DNA of 64,000 nucleotides. Origin: Sipunculus nudus (lineage: Eukaryota; Annelida; Sipuncula; Golfingiida; Sipunculidae). The notes beneath the pieces are model-generated. The model saw only the letters and a list, made by a program, of their open reading frames with translations, ran no database searches and had not been told where the DNA came from. The stretch spans positions 24,247,033-24,311,032 of the forward strand of contig CM049309.1 in the NCBI GenBank assembly GCA_026874595.1, in the 5' to 3' direction. The stretch's first letter is position 1. Each line of letters starts with the position of its first letter. Positions 38,030 through 49,937 of the stretch are shown in pieces. A program made the position numbers and the translations under genes.

Positions 38030-39060
38030 CCTTTTCCTCATTTGGCTAGGTTGGTCTGATGGTATACTGTTGGCTGGGGCAGCCTTTCTTTGCTGTGTTG
38101 GCTGGGTCTGATGGTATACTGTTGGCTGGATTAGCCTTTCTTTGCTGTGTTGGCTGGGTCTGATGGTATACTGTTGGCTGGAGCAGCCTTTCTTTGTTGT
38201 GTTGGCTGGGTCTGATGGTATACTGTTGGCTGGAGCAGCCTTTCTTTGCTGTGTTGGCTGGGTCTGATGGTATACTGTTGACTGGAGCAGCCTTTCTTTG
38301 TTGTGTTGGCTGGGTCTGATGGTATACTGTTGACTGGAGCAGCCTTTCTTTGCTGTGTTGGCTGGGTCTGATGGTATACTGTTGACTGGAGCAGCCTTTC
38401 TTTGCTGTGTTGGCTGTGTCTGATGGTTTACTGTTGACTGGAGCAGCCTTTCTTTGCTGTGTTGGCTGGGTCTGATGGTATACTGTTGACTGGAGCAGCC
38501 TTTCTTTGCTGTGTTGGCTGGGTCTGATGGTATACTGTTGACTGGAGCAGCCTTTCTTTGCTGTGTTGGCTGGGTCTGATGGTGTACTGCTGACTGGAGC
38601 AGCCTTTCTTTGCTGTGTTGGCTGGGTCTGATGGTATACTGTTGACTGGAGCAGCCTTTCTTTGCTGTGTTGGCTGGGTCTGATGGTATACTGTTGACTG
38701 GAGCAGCCTTTCTTTGCTGTGTTGGCTGGGTCTGATGGTATACTGTTGACTGGAGCAGCCTTTCTTTGCTGTGTTGGCTGGGTTGGTCTGATGGTATAAT
38801 GTTGACTGGGGCAGCCTTTCTTTGTTGTGTTGGCTGGGCATGATGGTATACTGTTGACTGGAGCAGCCTTTCTTTGCTGTGTTGGCTGGGTCTGATGGTA
38901 TACTGTTGACTGGAGCAGCCTTTCTTTGCTGTGTTGGCTGGGTCTGATGGTATACTGTTGGCTGGAGCAGCCTTTCTTTGCAGTGTTGGCTGGGTCTGAT
39001 GGTATACTGTTGACTGGAGCAGCCTTTCTTTGTTGTGTTGGCTTGGTCTGATGGTATACT
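38030..39060. repeat. 52-bp minisatellite, about 20 units, with diverged flanks
   Basis: The unit contains TCTGATGGTATACTGTTG, then ACTGGAGCAGCC, then TTTCTTTGCTGTGTTGGCTG. Units are highly similar over the central kilobase; decayed versions extend from about 37,900 and to about 39,420. As 52 leaves remainder one when divided by three, an open minus-strand frame (38,428-38,841) cycles through three reading frames of the unit, giving a 52-residue superperiod. No other support for coding. Lies in intron 1. Confidence 0.95.
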
Positions 39061-40974
39061 GTTGGCTAGAGAAACCTTTCCCTATTGTGCTTGGTTAATT
39101 GGTCTGATGGTATTCTGTTTGCTAGAGCAGTCTTTCCTCATTGAGCTTGCTAGGTCTGATGTTTTATTGTTGGCTAGAGCAGCCTTTCCTTATGTTGGCT
39201 GGATCTGATAGTATACTGTTGGCTAGAGAAACCTTTCCCCATTGTGCTGAGTGAATTGGTCTGATGGTATATGATTGGCTTAAGCAGCTTTTTCCCATTT
39301 GGCTTGGTTGGTCTGATTATATACTGTTGGCTAGAGCAGACTTTCCTCATTGGGCTGGCTTGGTCTGTTGGCAATGTTGGCAGAGCAGGCTTCCACTTTG
39401 GGCTTTATGTGTTCCTTGGCACCATTCAAAATTTCATCTATAACAAATTTGATACAGCCTTTGTGACTACAGCTGTTAATGGTTGCTACCAGTAGAGGCA
39501 AGGGTTTCTGTTTAAAAAAATTGAAGAAAAACATAATTATTATTCAAATTCTATCAACTGCATGGAATATGGTGAAAAATTTAGTTTAGAACAAATACAT
39601 ACTGCAAACTGACACATACTGAAGACTGACTATTTTGTTGGTTCTGTGAGGGATTACTTGTGTGTGGGCACGATGAAGGAAAATTTATCACTTGTATAAA
39701 GGGACATTGATAGGTTCAATTTTAATTATGTATGATTAACTAATGCATCAATGATACCTGCAGTATTATTATTTAAGACATTTAAACAATTTTATTTACA
39801 CTCGGGTAAATTAGCCTTTCCAAATTAATCTTCAAAATGTGTACATATGATATTATATAAAATTTTACAATAAACAGAAAATTTCTTAATCTTAATTTTA
39901 TTAAAACAGAAAATTAAAATTCATAGAACAGAAAAAATAGTAGACTCTTTACCATGTCATATTCCAGGTGTGTGTAAGGTTTGATATAAAGTTCACCATA
40001 ATCAATATATAAAGGTCATATGTTAAGAAATTAAATCTGCTGTGTAGTTTATCAATGTTGCATTGTTATATTTAAGTAATTTATGCTCTAATCTTTCCAG
40101 GCTAAAACATGACTTTAGAAGAGGATCAATGTATGCCCTGTTAGTGTACTTAACATGCATTGCGGTATCACAGTTCATACATCACATTGTCAGTGACAAG
40201 TGTCATGACCCTGTAATGTAATGGGGGCCTCTTTGTATTGACCCTGGTACTGTTGTATGACTCAAAAGTGTATTGTCATGAGTATTATTGATACAGATAT
40301 TGTACAAAACTGGCTTTAAAAAGTCCCACAATATGTGTTTTTTTCTGAGTGAAGCAGCATTAATTTGATAAAGTAAACCTCTGTTGATATGCCCAGTTGA
40401 TTATTCAGTTACTGATATGTTGATAAGTCTATTGAGCATATCCAGATAAGTGAGACCTTGGAATTTGACAAAATCACCATACTACCACCTAACAATTGAC
40501 TGTAATACTGATAGATTTGAAAGAAATAGTTCAGTATTGGGATGCTGGCTTCACCACCACCAAATTAGAACAGTGCAAGCTGGATGACCAGAGAAGTATA
40601 AATGGACAAACTTTAAAACTCTGTAATTTACATGTACATGGATATAGAGGATGAATTAAGTCTTACTAGCAGTATACCCATTGCTTTGACACGAGACCTG
40701 TGATTTCTGGGTTTCAGTGTGTATGCAGAATGGCAGCCCCCATGTACAATTTAGAGAAACTGATAGAAATAAACCAATCAGAGTTCAATAAGGCTGGGGG
40801 AATGCAACTAATAAATTTTCCAAGGGAAGGGTTCAGGTTAGAGTCTACTGGTCCATTGAAAACTACTCAAGGACTAGCACTCTTGTTTAAATGAACCCAG
40901 TCAACAGCTATGGCAAACCTCATGCTACAGGACACTGTGAACGGCTCAGACTCTGGCACATCCTCATTTGGATT

Positions 40975-42340
40975 TATATACACTAACCCAGGAAAAACTG
41001 CACTGGCACATCTTCATTTGGAATACACTGATCGAGGAAAAACTGCTCTGGCACATCCTCATTTGGAATACACTGATCCAGGGAAAACTGCTCTGGCACA
41101 TCCATATTTGGATTACACTGATTCAGGGAAAACTGCTCTAGCACATCCTAATTTGGATTAGGCTGATCAACAGAAAACGGTTCTATCACATCCACATTTG
41201 GATTACCCTGATTAAGGGAAAACTGCACTGGCACATCCTTATTTGGAATAAACTGATCCAGGGAAAACGGTTCTGGCACATCCTCTTTAGATTACCCTAA
41301 TTAAGGGAAAACTGCTCTGGCACATCCTTATATGGATTGCACTGATCCAGAGAAAACTGCTCTGGCACATCCTCATTTGGATAACACTGATCAAGGAGAA
41401 CTGCTCTGGCACATCCTTATTTGGAATAAACAGATCCAGGGAAAACGGTTCTGGCACATCCTCTTTAGATTACCCTAATTAAGGGAAAACTGCTCTGGCA
41501 CATCCTTATTTGGATTACACTGATCCAGGGAAAACTGCTCTGGCACATCCTTATTTTGAATGCACTGATCCAGAGGAAAACTGCTCTGGCACATCCTCAT
41601 TTGGAACACACTGATCCAGGGAAAACTGCTCTGGCACATCCATATTTGGATTACACTGATCCAGGGAAAACTGCTCTAGCACATCCTAATTTGGATTAGG
41701 CTGATCAACGGCAAACGGTTCTATCACATCCACATTTGGATTACCCTGATTAAGGGAAAACTGCACTGGCACATCCTTATTTGGAATAAACTGATCCAGG
41801 GAAAACGGTTCTGGCACATCCTCTTTAGATTACCCTAATTAAGGGAAAACTGCTCTGGCACATCCTTATATGGATTACACTGATCTAGAGAAAACTGCTC
41901 TGGCACATCCTTATATGGATTGCACTGATCCAGAGAAAACTGATCTGGCACATCCTCATTTGGATAACACTGATCAAGGAGAACTGCTCTGGTACATCCT
42001 TATTTGGAATAAACAGATCCAGGGAAAACGGTTCTGGCACATCCTCTTTAGATTACCCTAATTAAGGGAAAACTGCTCTGGCACATCCTTATTTGGATTA
42101 CACTGATCCAGGGAAAACTGCTCTGGCACATCCTTATTTTGAATGCACTGATCCAGAGGAAAACTGCCCTGGCACATCCACAATTTGATTACACTGATCC
42201 AGGGAAAACTGCTCTGGCACATCCGCATTTTGATTACACTCATCCAGGGAAAACTACTCTGGCACATCCACATTTTGATTACATTGATCCACATTTGGAT
42301 TACACTGATCCAGGGAAAACTGCTCAGGCACATGTATCTT
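40975..42340. repeat. 45-bp minisatellite with higher-order structure
   Basis: The 45-bp units contain GATCCAGGGAAAACTGCTCT and GGCACATCC followed by ATTTGGATTACACT. Variant units (GGATTAGGCTGATCAAC, CATCCTCTTTAGATTACCC, GGATAACACTGATCAAGGAG) recur in the same order about 538-583 bp later. Therefore a block of about 12 units was duplicated. The 15-codon period gives short open frames (YTDPGKTALAHPHLD-like), which are interrupted and unlikely to be genic. Lies in intron 1. Confidence 0.93.
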
Positions 42341-42544
42341 CATTTGAATTTCACTGGAAAGCATTGTTTGGGAAACAGTAGGTCTAGGAAAAGTTTGTTC
42401 TTATAGAACTGGTTTGAAAAAAACTAGATTGGGGGATTATAATCAATCCCTACCTAACAAACCCCTCATAGAATAATAAAAGTGTAACCTTTCTACCTGG
42501 ACCGTAATTACTTATGGTAGTTATAGTTATAGTCGTTGCGAAAG

Positions 42545-43150
42545 GGATATAGTAACACCTCTGTTCGTGCGTCCATCTGTCCGTCCGAAATTGCCTTGTG
42601 GATCAATTTCAAGCCAAACCGTTTGACCTAAACCTTTCATCTCCACATATGGCTTACCGGCCCATGGATGAAGAAACCTATCGATTTTGAGGTCACGGGG
42701 TCAAAGGTTAGGCCATAGCACCCACTTCTTGAAAAAGCTTGTGGACCCATTTCAAGTCAAACCGTTTGACCTATACCTTTCATCTCACACATATGGCTCA
42801 CCCACCCATGGATGAAGAAACCTATTGATTTTGAGGTCACGGGGTCAAAGGTAACTGCCACAGCACCCACTTCTTGAAAAAGGTTTCATCTCACACATAT
42901 GGCTCACCCACCCATGGATGAAGAAACCTATTGATATTGAGGTCACGGGGTCAAAGGTCATGGCCACAGCACCCACTTCTTGAAAAAGCTTGTGGACCCA
43001 TTTTAAGCAAAACCTTTTGGCGTAAACCTTTCATCTCGCACATATGGCTTACCCACCCATGGATGAAGAAACCTATTGATTTTGAGGTCACGGGGTTAAA
43101 GGCACGGGGTCAAAGGTCACAGCACCCACTTCTTAACCTAAAACTACTCA
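42545..43150. repeat. ~145-bp tandem array with AGGTCACGGGGTCAAAGGT core
   Basis: Units contain CCGTTTGACCTA, CACATATGGCT, CCCATGGATGAAGAAACCTA and GAGGTCACGGGGTCAAAGGT. Marker positions 42,661, 42,805, 42,911 and 43,056 give periods of 144, 106 (one shortened unit) and 145 bp. A decayed relative runs about 43,330-43,620, and both end near GCAGTGCCCTTGT / GCGGTGCCCTTGT. Each unit carries close AGGTCA-type half sites, but this looks like satellite sequence and not a demonstrated regulatory element. Confidence 0.88.
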
Positions 43151-43886
43151 CAGTGATGCCTGACATAAAAAATCCACTCTACCAAACCATTTATCAAAGG
43201 TAATAATGTAATCAAATAATTCACATTATACCCGAACTGCTACATCATGCTCCACTTTGCAGTGCCCTTGTGCCATATAGTTTTTTCAACTGGACCCAAT
43301 TCTTCTTACGTTATTTGAGTTGCTAGCCCAATATGTTATTATCCCCTCATAAAAAATTTGCAACAGCAGATATACTAACTCCTATGTTTGTACATCCGTC
43401 TTCCTGTCTGTCTTCCCATCCATCTCAATATACCTTATTGATCAATTTTAAGCCAAATCATTTGATCTTAAGCTTTCTCCTTCACATATGCCTCACCCAT
43501 CCATACACGCCTCAAAGCTCAAGCTCACACACCTCCCCTCCTCATTTTTACACTTGCGTAATACACCCCATATCATTATTCCATGCGAGTGGAGGCTCCG
43601 CTTTGCGGTGCCCTTGTTTATTTTAAAATTATCCAGAAATAGGACCACCTCACAGTTAGTAATTTCTGTGACATCCTTAGTCATAGAATTTTGAGGAGAC
43701 TCTGAATTCTGACTGAGAGAAATTTTTCATTCTTTACTGATGATTTTTCCACTGGTGATTTACTTGTCTATTTAATTATATTATAAGGTATATTGGTCGC
43801 CTATGATTACCCTTGTCAGTCTGTATTAACCTTTAAGCATGCTTTCTCCCTTCAATGTTTTCTTATTTTTAATATTTTTTTTACAG

Positions 43887-43927
43887 ATGATTCTGAAGAG
43901 GTTTCACTTCTTTATGCCAGACATGAG
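43887..43927 (+). CDS. SLC4A11: SLC4A11-like transporter, coding exon 2
   Basis: Acceptor TTTTTTTTACAG; donor CATGAG|GTATGT. With the carried-in G from exon 1 it encodes DDSEEVSLLYARHE (residues 74-87) and ends in phase 0. Together with exon 3 the text SLLYARHERIPLKDF aligns gap-free with the vertebrate SLC4A11 segment preceding the conserved N-terminal fold, so no exon seems to be missing between 2 and 3. All candidate alternative first exons would join here. Confidence 0.85.
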
Positions 43928-45471
43928 GTATGTAAACTACAATTGTTGCACAAATCATTGCCCCACTCCCTCTCTTGGATTTCTCTATATACATGTATAC
44001 ACATATCACTGCACCTTCATGTGATATGATTCACAACTTGCCTTCACAAGTTGTTGCCTGAATAATATATAATCATATGATTTTCTTGCTATGCATACAG
44101 ATCTAATAATATAAATACAATCAGTGACAATAAATCTGCACAAATGTACCGTAAAAACTCGCATAACAGTCGAGAAATTTTCCCCTGAAAAAGCATCTAA
44201 AGTTGGGGGGTCGACTTATGTGAGGGAATGAGTCTGAGAGCCCAAATTTGTGGCTTGAATGTCCGACCAACCTGTCGATGTCATGCCAGATCTGTCACTA
44301 ACGAAGTTTGTTCACGTTAAATCTTAAGTATATTTGTAGTCATTTTAATCATTAAAATATTTACCTGTATTTTGTTTGTTATTTATTTCATTTTATACAA
44401 TTAATGTTCGTTTAAATAGAAAATTTGGACGTCTATCATTCTTTCTAATATATTAAATGCCTAAAACAAATGTCAGCGAATTTTCGGCCTACCCATCGAT
44501 GTCGAGCAACAACCGTCACTTACAATGTCGATCCCAATGGAATATCGGTAGGTATATAGGCATTCTAATGAATAAAATTGTTTATCTGTATTTTGTCTGT
44601 TATTTATTTTTTTCTCTTTTTTATCTCTTTTTTTTTCAATTAGAATAACCAGGATGTCTATCAGATACCTACACAGAACCTACTACCTAAATTCCAACCT
44701 TTGAACCCTGCCCTTAAGCATTAACCTCGTACGTTGTTCCGCTATTATATGTGTCCTTTTTTTAGTTGATTTGTGCATTACATTATTACAGCTTTATTTT
44801 AAATTCAAAATTTTTAAAAACTCTGTATTATTCTATAGGTAAAAATATAAAACAAGGTTCCTGTTAACACGGCAATGTTAGATTCGTCACTAACGGTACT
44901 GGTTATCGTGGAATGTATGTATATGGGCACTTTTACACAAAAGGTTGAGTGATTAGTGTCACTGGGGAGTAAAAACTGAATACCTAACAGAGCAAAATTA
45001 AGTTAACCCCTCAAAAGGTATATATCTTAGCTAAAGGAAACTGTTTAGTATACCATTTTACCTGTGAACTAATAAAAGTTACCTTGAATTCAGTAATTCA
45101 AACATCCCATGTTTTTACAATAATCTTTTTCTCTTCACAGCTCTACATAATTTTAATTTTTGCTCATTGGTCTGTCCTAATGTCTTTATCTTATGTATTT
45201 GATCATGTCCTAAGTGCATGTTAAAAAAATCTGCAATCACATTTGTTTTTTTATGAAATTTTCATATTTTTATAAAAAATTTAACAATGCATTTTAATTT
45301 TGATTAAAGGAAGTATGCTCTCAGTCCTTATTCTGACTCTGCTCTGCTCAATCAGTAACAGAGATGGTAAGAGTAGTTGTTCAGCTGTACAGAGTTCAAG
45401 AAATCAGGAAACATGTTGATGCCTTAGTCTGTGGTCACTGGATTTTTATGATAACAGTTTTTACCGACATT

Positions 45472-47761
45472 TGTACTGGAGAGGACATTATTTTAACATG
45501 CACTGTGGAAGAATTCATAGGAATGTTTTTGTTCCCTCTCTCTCTTGTATTGTTTATGGACCTCTTGAACATAAAATGAACCAAAGTCCACCGCATTTTC
45601 CAGAGGCAAGTTTATCTGCAACTATTTGGACCTTATGGTTAAAGTAGCACAAAATAGACATACCCAAGTTTCAGTTATTAAGTATAATGTAAGTCAATTA
45701 TGACTTCATGATATTAAATGACACATAAAGCGAGATAATAAATATTGGATGGCTTGTACCTTTTGTTTTGTTGAAATAAATTATACCCCAGACAACATAT
45801 TTTGAACAAAAATTTGGAGAAAAGGTCATCTTGAAAATGAATATTTCACAGAATTTTGTTCAGAAGCAGTTTTGTTCACAATCCATAATGCAAATATAAT
45901 GTGTTTTTTTGCACTCATGTTTTATTTCCAACACATTTACTCTAAATTTTCACATCTCTCAACTTATTTTACAGCATACATTTAACAATTGGTTCATAGA
46001 CAACATAGCTCACCTAAATGTAACATAAACAAAATGTTTATTGTAGACCTGGGGAAAATATCCATATATATATATATATACATTAATTTATTCAAAATTT
46101 GGGACATACATTTTTGTATTATATGATAACTACAGATATGGGTCCTCCTAGTTGTACTTTACATTGTGACACAACAGTTGTGGAAATGGACATTTCACTT
46201 GCTTTTGGCTTTTTACTTGTGAGGATATTACCGTTGAATTTGAATTTTAAACATAAAAATACAACTTTTCTGAGACTTAGATAAATTGGAACCAGAAAAT
46301 TAAGCTTTTACAAGAAGACAATGTTGATATCATTGTTTTCATAGACTTTGCTGTGAGACTTGGTAAAATGGATGGGAAAAGAAAAGCACATTGTCAAAGA
46401 CCAAGTTCACATGATGCCTCCACCCTCACCACCACTGGCCCAACACTGATAACTGTGTCATATAAAATGTGTACCAGCAAATTGGGAGACCATAGTTTCA
46501 AAAGTTGTTTTACCAAACCATTTGGTTTCAATAGTTGTTGACTTTCTCTTGAGGCAAAAGTATTGGCAAATTTGATTGGTTTCTTTCATGAAGTAATGTA
46601 TTCATGGCTGGTGTGATGGCAAGGGAACAGAAAGCACTGGTAATTTCATATAAATTATCTTTGGCTAAAACAATTTGGGCTGATTCGTCAGCAATCATCA
46701 ATATGGCAAAGTTACATAAAATATGAGACATGAAGTGAGTAAATGATCCAGATAATGAAATGTTAGATTTTGGTAAAAATGAAAATTTGGGCTGATTGAC
46801 TATTTCTAGCGGGTCTAATTTGGTAAAGAATCTTAACATGTATGTGGTTCTGGTTAAAAACAGATAAAAAACAGACACATTTCTTATAATTACCAAAGTA
46901 ATAGATGAAGGGGTCTTTGTAGTAAACTACATGGTATTTATTAAAATTTAAAGTAAGCAGGTTAGGTATCCAAAGTGATTGAAAGCTTCAAGAACTTCTG
47001 TGCAAATCTGAAAGACTGTAGGGTTGTACTTTTGACACTTTTATCCTGTGTTAAAAAAATGTCCTCTCCAGTACATTTAAGTAACACAAAATTAAAGTCT
47101 GCTACTGTCACAATTTACATGCAGTTATTGCAGGTATGCTTTTTGTCTGCTTCTCACTTCTGTACAAAGAAGGAACATGTACAAGAAAGGCTTTATCATG
47201 AATTTATCAATGAAGATTCATCAATCTAAACATGAGCACTGACAATGAATGGAGTTACATGCTAATTAATTTATATAATGAGCCAAAATATTTCCCTAAA
47301 CCAGTCAGTCTTTTTATACTTATCGCTAGGACAAACTTTAAGTAAATATTAAGCTTGCTTGGAGAAGTATTCCTCTAGAATGCCTCATGTTAAAAATAAT
47401 TGTACTGGAGAGGACATTTTAACAGATACTCTCATTGCTAAACTGGCCACAAAATTTTAGATGGGTTGCAATGCAAACACCAGGGAATTTATCTTCCTAG
47501 CTACCTGTTACATATAAACTAAAATAGGCTTTTATTTTCTACATTAAAGTGAATTTTATCTGTATGTACTGGAGAGGACAATTTTTTTAACAGGCATATA
47601 CCAGGTAAAACAAGTGCCAAATCATCCGTGTAAGAACACGCATACCCAGCCCATAGTTACCAAAACATGATTAGATATAATACTGGCTGTTTAAAGCAGG
47701 ATTTTGTTTTGCAACATGAGAATTACATTTCTTGTGAGGATGCAATGTACTGGAGAGGACA
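45472..47761. repeat. five copies of a 16-bp motif TGTACTGGAGAGGACA
   Basis: Exact copies are at 45,472-45,487, 47,401-47,416, 47,565-47,580 and 47,746-47,761 on the + strand, and at 47,060-47,075 on the - strand. On the motif strand all five are followed by a T-rich stretch and then AACA or AACC. Other flanks differ, so these are not copies of a longer ordinary repeat. The role is unknown; possibilities include binding iterons of an element protein or relics of repeated coding text (the frame reads CTGED in several copies). Confidence 0.9.
46353..46900. other. possibly decayed coding segment inside the pogo-like element
   Basis: A plus-strand frame from 46,353 (MRLGKMDGKRKAHC...) stops at 46,541. 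Beyond it, in another frame, plausible protein-like text follows (AREQKALVISYKLSLAKTIW), broken by stops from 46,720. The opposite strand has a 122-codon open frame over 46,528-46,896. I recognise no domain on either strand, so the direction and origin of any coding remain open. Confidence 0.25.
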
Positions 47762-48257
47762 GGTCCCAGCAAAATTTTTTAACCAATTATTATACTGAAG
47801 GATATTGATTGGATAATTTAAACCACCACTATGAAAGTCATGAAACTTTGAGCACTTGTAGTTTACATGTTACAGCATGTGCTGTGATTAGAATATTTCT
47901 GTTCTGGTATACAAATTTCAGTCATATTTACATTAAATTCTTCCATTTTTGTGAGTGAGACTCCAAAATTTGGTGAAAATTACACTTAAATGGCCAGAAC
48001 TTCTTAAAAAATTGGCTTAGACTTATAAAATTTTCTGTGTTTAAAGAGGCTGGTGTGGCCTTTACAAATATGATAAAATGTATCATATTTGCAGCCACAA
48101 AACTTACCTGTGAACCATTGTTTAACAATTTTTCATATCCAACCTTTAGTGTGAAAGTACCCATATATCCATTCATGGAAATAAAATAGGCTGATTTATT
48201 TGTATATTTTTTTTAATCTGTATTAGATAAGACATATACATTTTATATAACGAATAT

Positions 48258-48410
48258 ATGACGACGCTACTCACCTTACTGATCAATCAGTCAGAACGGG
48301 ATCACAGTCGGCTTTAATGACATAATTAAAACAAACTCGCGTACCTTTGTCAGTGCGACTTCAATCAATTAATCAAACAAACAGTTACCCTTTGATTGCC
48401 AAACAACCTC
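48258..48410 (+). repeat. 153-bp direct repeat, copy 1
   Basis: Begins ATGACGACGCTACTCACC and ends GCCAAACAACCTC. It matches copy 2 at 48,916-49,068 with about six differences and no indels. It does not look like a simple tandem unit, because 505 bp of unrelated AT-rich DNA lies between. TG...CA-like boundaries would permit a very short LTR-type structure, but no primer-binding or polypurine site was identified. Confidence 0.93.
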
Positions 48411-48915
48411 ATTCCTCATCCACCTTTGATCAATTTAATAAGAACAAAGTAATTGACATAGCAGAAGAAAATGAAATGACAACTTAATTAAATACAGATT
48501 AATTTCCCTGGATAGGTTTAGATTGCGTAACGGGTCATACTTGAGCCGATAATAATGACGGACTGTACCAGCTTATTTATATTTTCAAATAATTATAAGT
48601 TACATAAAAAACATTGATAAAGAAATTTAAATTCGTATTTTACCAAAATGATTTCATTGCTATTTCGTAAGATTTATATAACAGGTAGTAGTTAATTATA
48701 AGTCACTGAGTTAATATATGTTGCATTTTATATCTCATATTACACCCCATTTACATTGTAGCTAAATGCATATGAAAGATTATACGTCAAACGAGGAATG
48801 CGCAATGAAGTTTATTTCATTTTGTATTTGATAAAACCTAAAATAATGCCATTAAAATATTTATATGTATTTTCCCTTTGTATTTGATAAAACAAACATT
48901 TTATAAAAACAAATT

Positions 48916-49068
48916 ATGACGACGCTACTCACCTTACTGATCAATCAGTCAGAACGGGATAACAGTTGGCTTTAATGACATAATTAAAACAAACTCGCGT
49001 GCCTTTGTCAATGCGACTTCAATCAATTAATCAAACAAACAGTAACCCTTTGATAGCCAAACAACCTC
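48916..49068 (+). repeat. 153-bp direct repeat, copy 2
   Basis: About 96% identical to copy 1. It ends 171 bp before the first ATG of the transposase remnant at 49,240, so it may be the promoter-proximal part of the pogo-like element, with copy 1 a duplication of it. Confidence 0.93.
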
Positions 49069-49239
49069 CTTTGTGCATGTGGATGTATCACACCTCACTT
49101 GAGTAAACTGATAATTAAGAAACTATATGTAAATGTGATGCCGGGATGGCAGAATTCATATCACATGCGAATCTTCCATTGTACACATCTACGAAAACAT
49201 CACCAACAACAACTTCAGTCTGCTTGATACGGCCATCAA

Positions 49240-49647
49240 ATGGCAATGGCCCGTGGGACGAGACGAAAGAGATGCGCGTACGATGCCACCTTCAAGCTAC
49301 AGGTTGTCGAGGCAGCAGAGGCGACAAACAACTCCGCTGCAGGGCGCGTGTTTGGCGTCAGCGAGAAACAAGTCCGTGACTGGCGGAAGGCCAAGGAGAT
49401 ACTGCAAGGTCTTCCCAAAACAAAGAATGCACATCGTGGGCCTGCATCTTCTTACCCAGAGCTAGAGGAAGTACTCGCCGACTGGGTCCAAGAGCAGCAA
49501 GAGAGCGGATACATGGTCAGCACTATGATGATACTTTTACGCGCCATTGCTTTGACCAAGGACAAGAAGTATGGTGTCCCGACAACATTCAAGGCCTCTG
49601 TTGGATGGTGCTGTCGCTTTATGGCTCGCCACAACCTGACACACTAA
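49240..49647 (+). pseudogene. pogo-like transposase, N-terminal DNA-binding part
   Basis: The 135-codon frame begins MAMARGTRRKRCAYDATF. Residues ~10-57 fit a Psq/CENP-B N-terminal helix-turn-helix (FKLQVVEAAE, then RVFGVSEKQVRDWRKAKEIL). Residues ~66-133 fit the second, CENPB/Tc5-type helix-turn-helix, ending at GWCCRFMARHNL, the usual end of that domain. The frame stops right after it, where the DDE catalytic domain should begin. The region is GC-richer than its surroundings and keeps an intact DNA-binding frame, so a DNA-binding-only protein is conceivable. Confidence 0.85.
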
Positions 49648-49937
49648 AGAAACCTGCCCTGGCATTGGTTTCGTCTTGGGTTAAGTCTGCCTGGGCAGAT
49701 CTGCCGCAAGATATGGTCAAGCAGAGCTTTCTGAAATGCGGGATATCCAACTCCCTTGACGGCACAGAAGATGATCTGTTATGGGAAGAATGTCATACTG
49801 ACGATGCCTCGTCTCTCGATGTGGATAACGTGACCGACCAAACTGGCTGGGACACAGATATGCGTCTCAACCAGGAAGAGTGGGACGAGTTGTTCGGTGC
49901 AAGCGAGGATGATGACTCAGACTTTGATGGATTTTGA
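49645..49937 (+). pseudogene. pogo-like transposase, C-terminal tail after DDE deletion
   Basis: This continues in another frame from the break at about 49,645. The text VSSWVKSAWADLPQDMVKQS and FLKCGISNSLDGTEDDLLWE matches the segment that follows the last catalytic acidic residue in pogo-like transposases, followed by an acidic tail (EEWDELFGASEDDDSDFDGF). The whole DDE core is missing between this and the N-terminal part, so an internal deletion with frame change removed catalysis. Confidence 0.82.

Noticed and set aside
40718-40836. Exon-like stretch with frame MAAPMYNLEKLIEINQ and donor TTCAG|GTTAGA in intron 1
   Set aside because: It ends in phase 2, which does not fit exon 2, and as a cassette exon entered in phase 1 it meets a stop.
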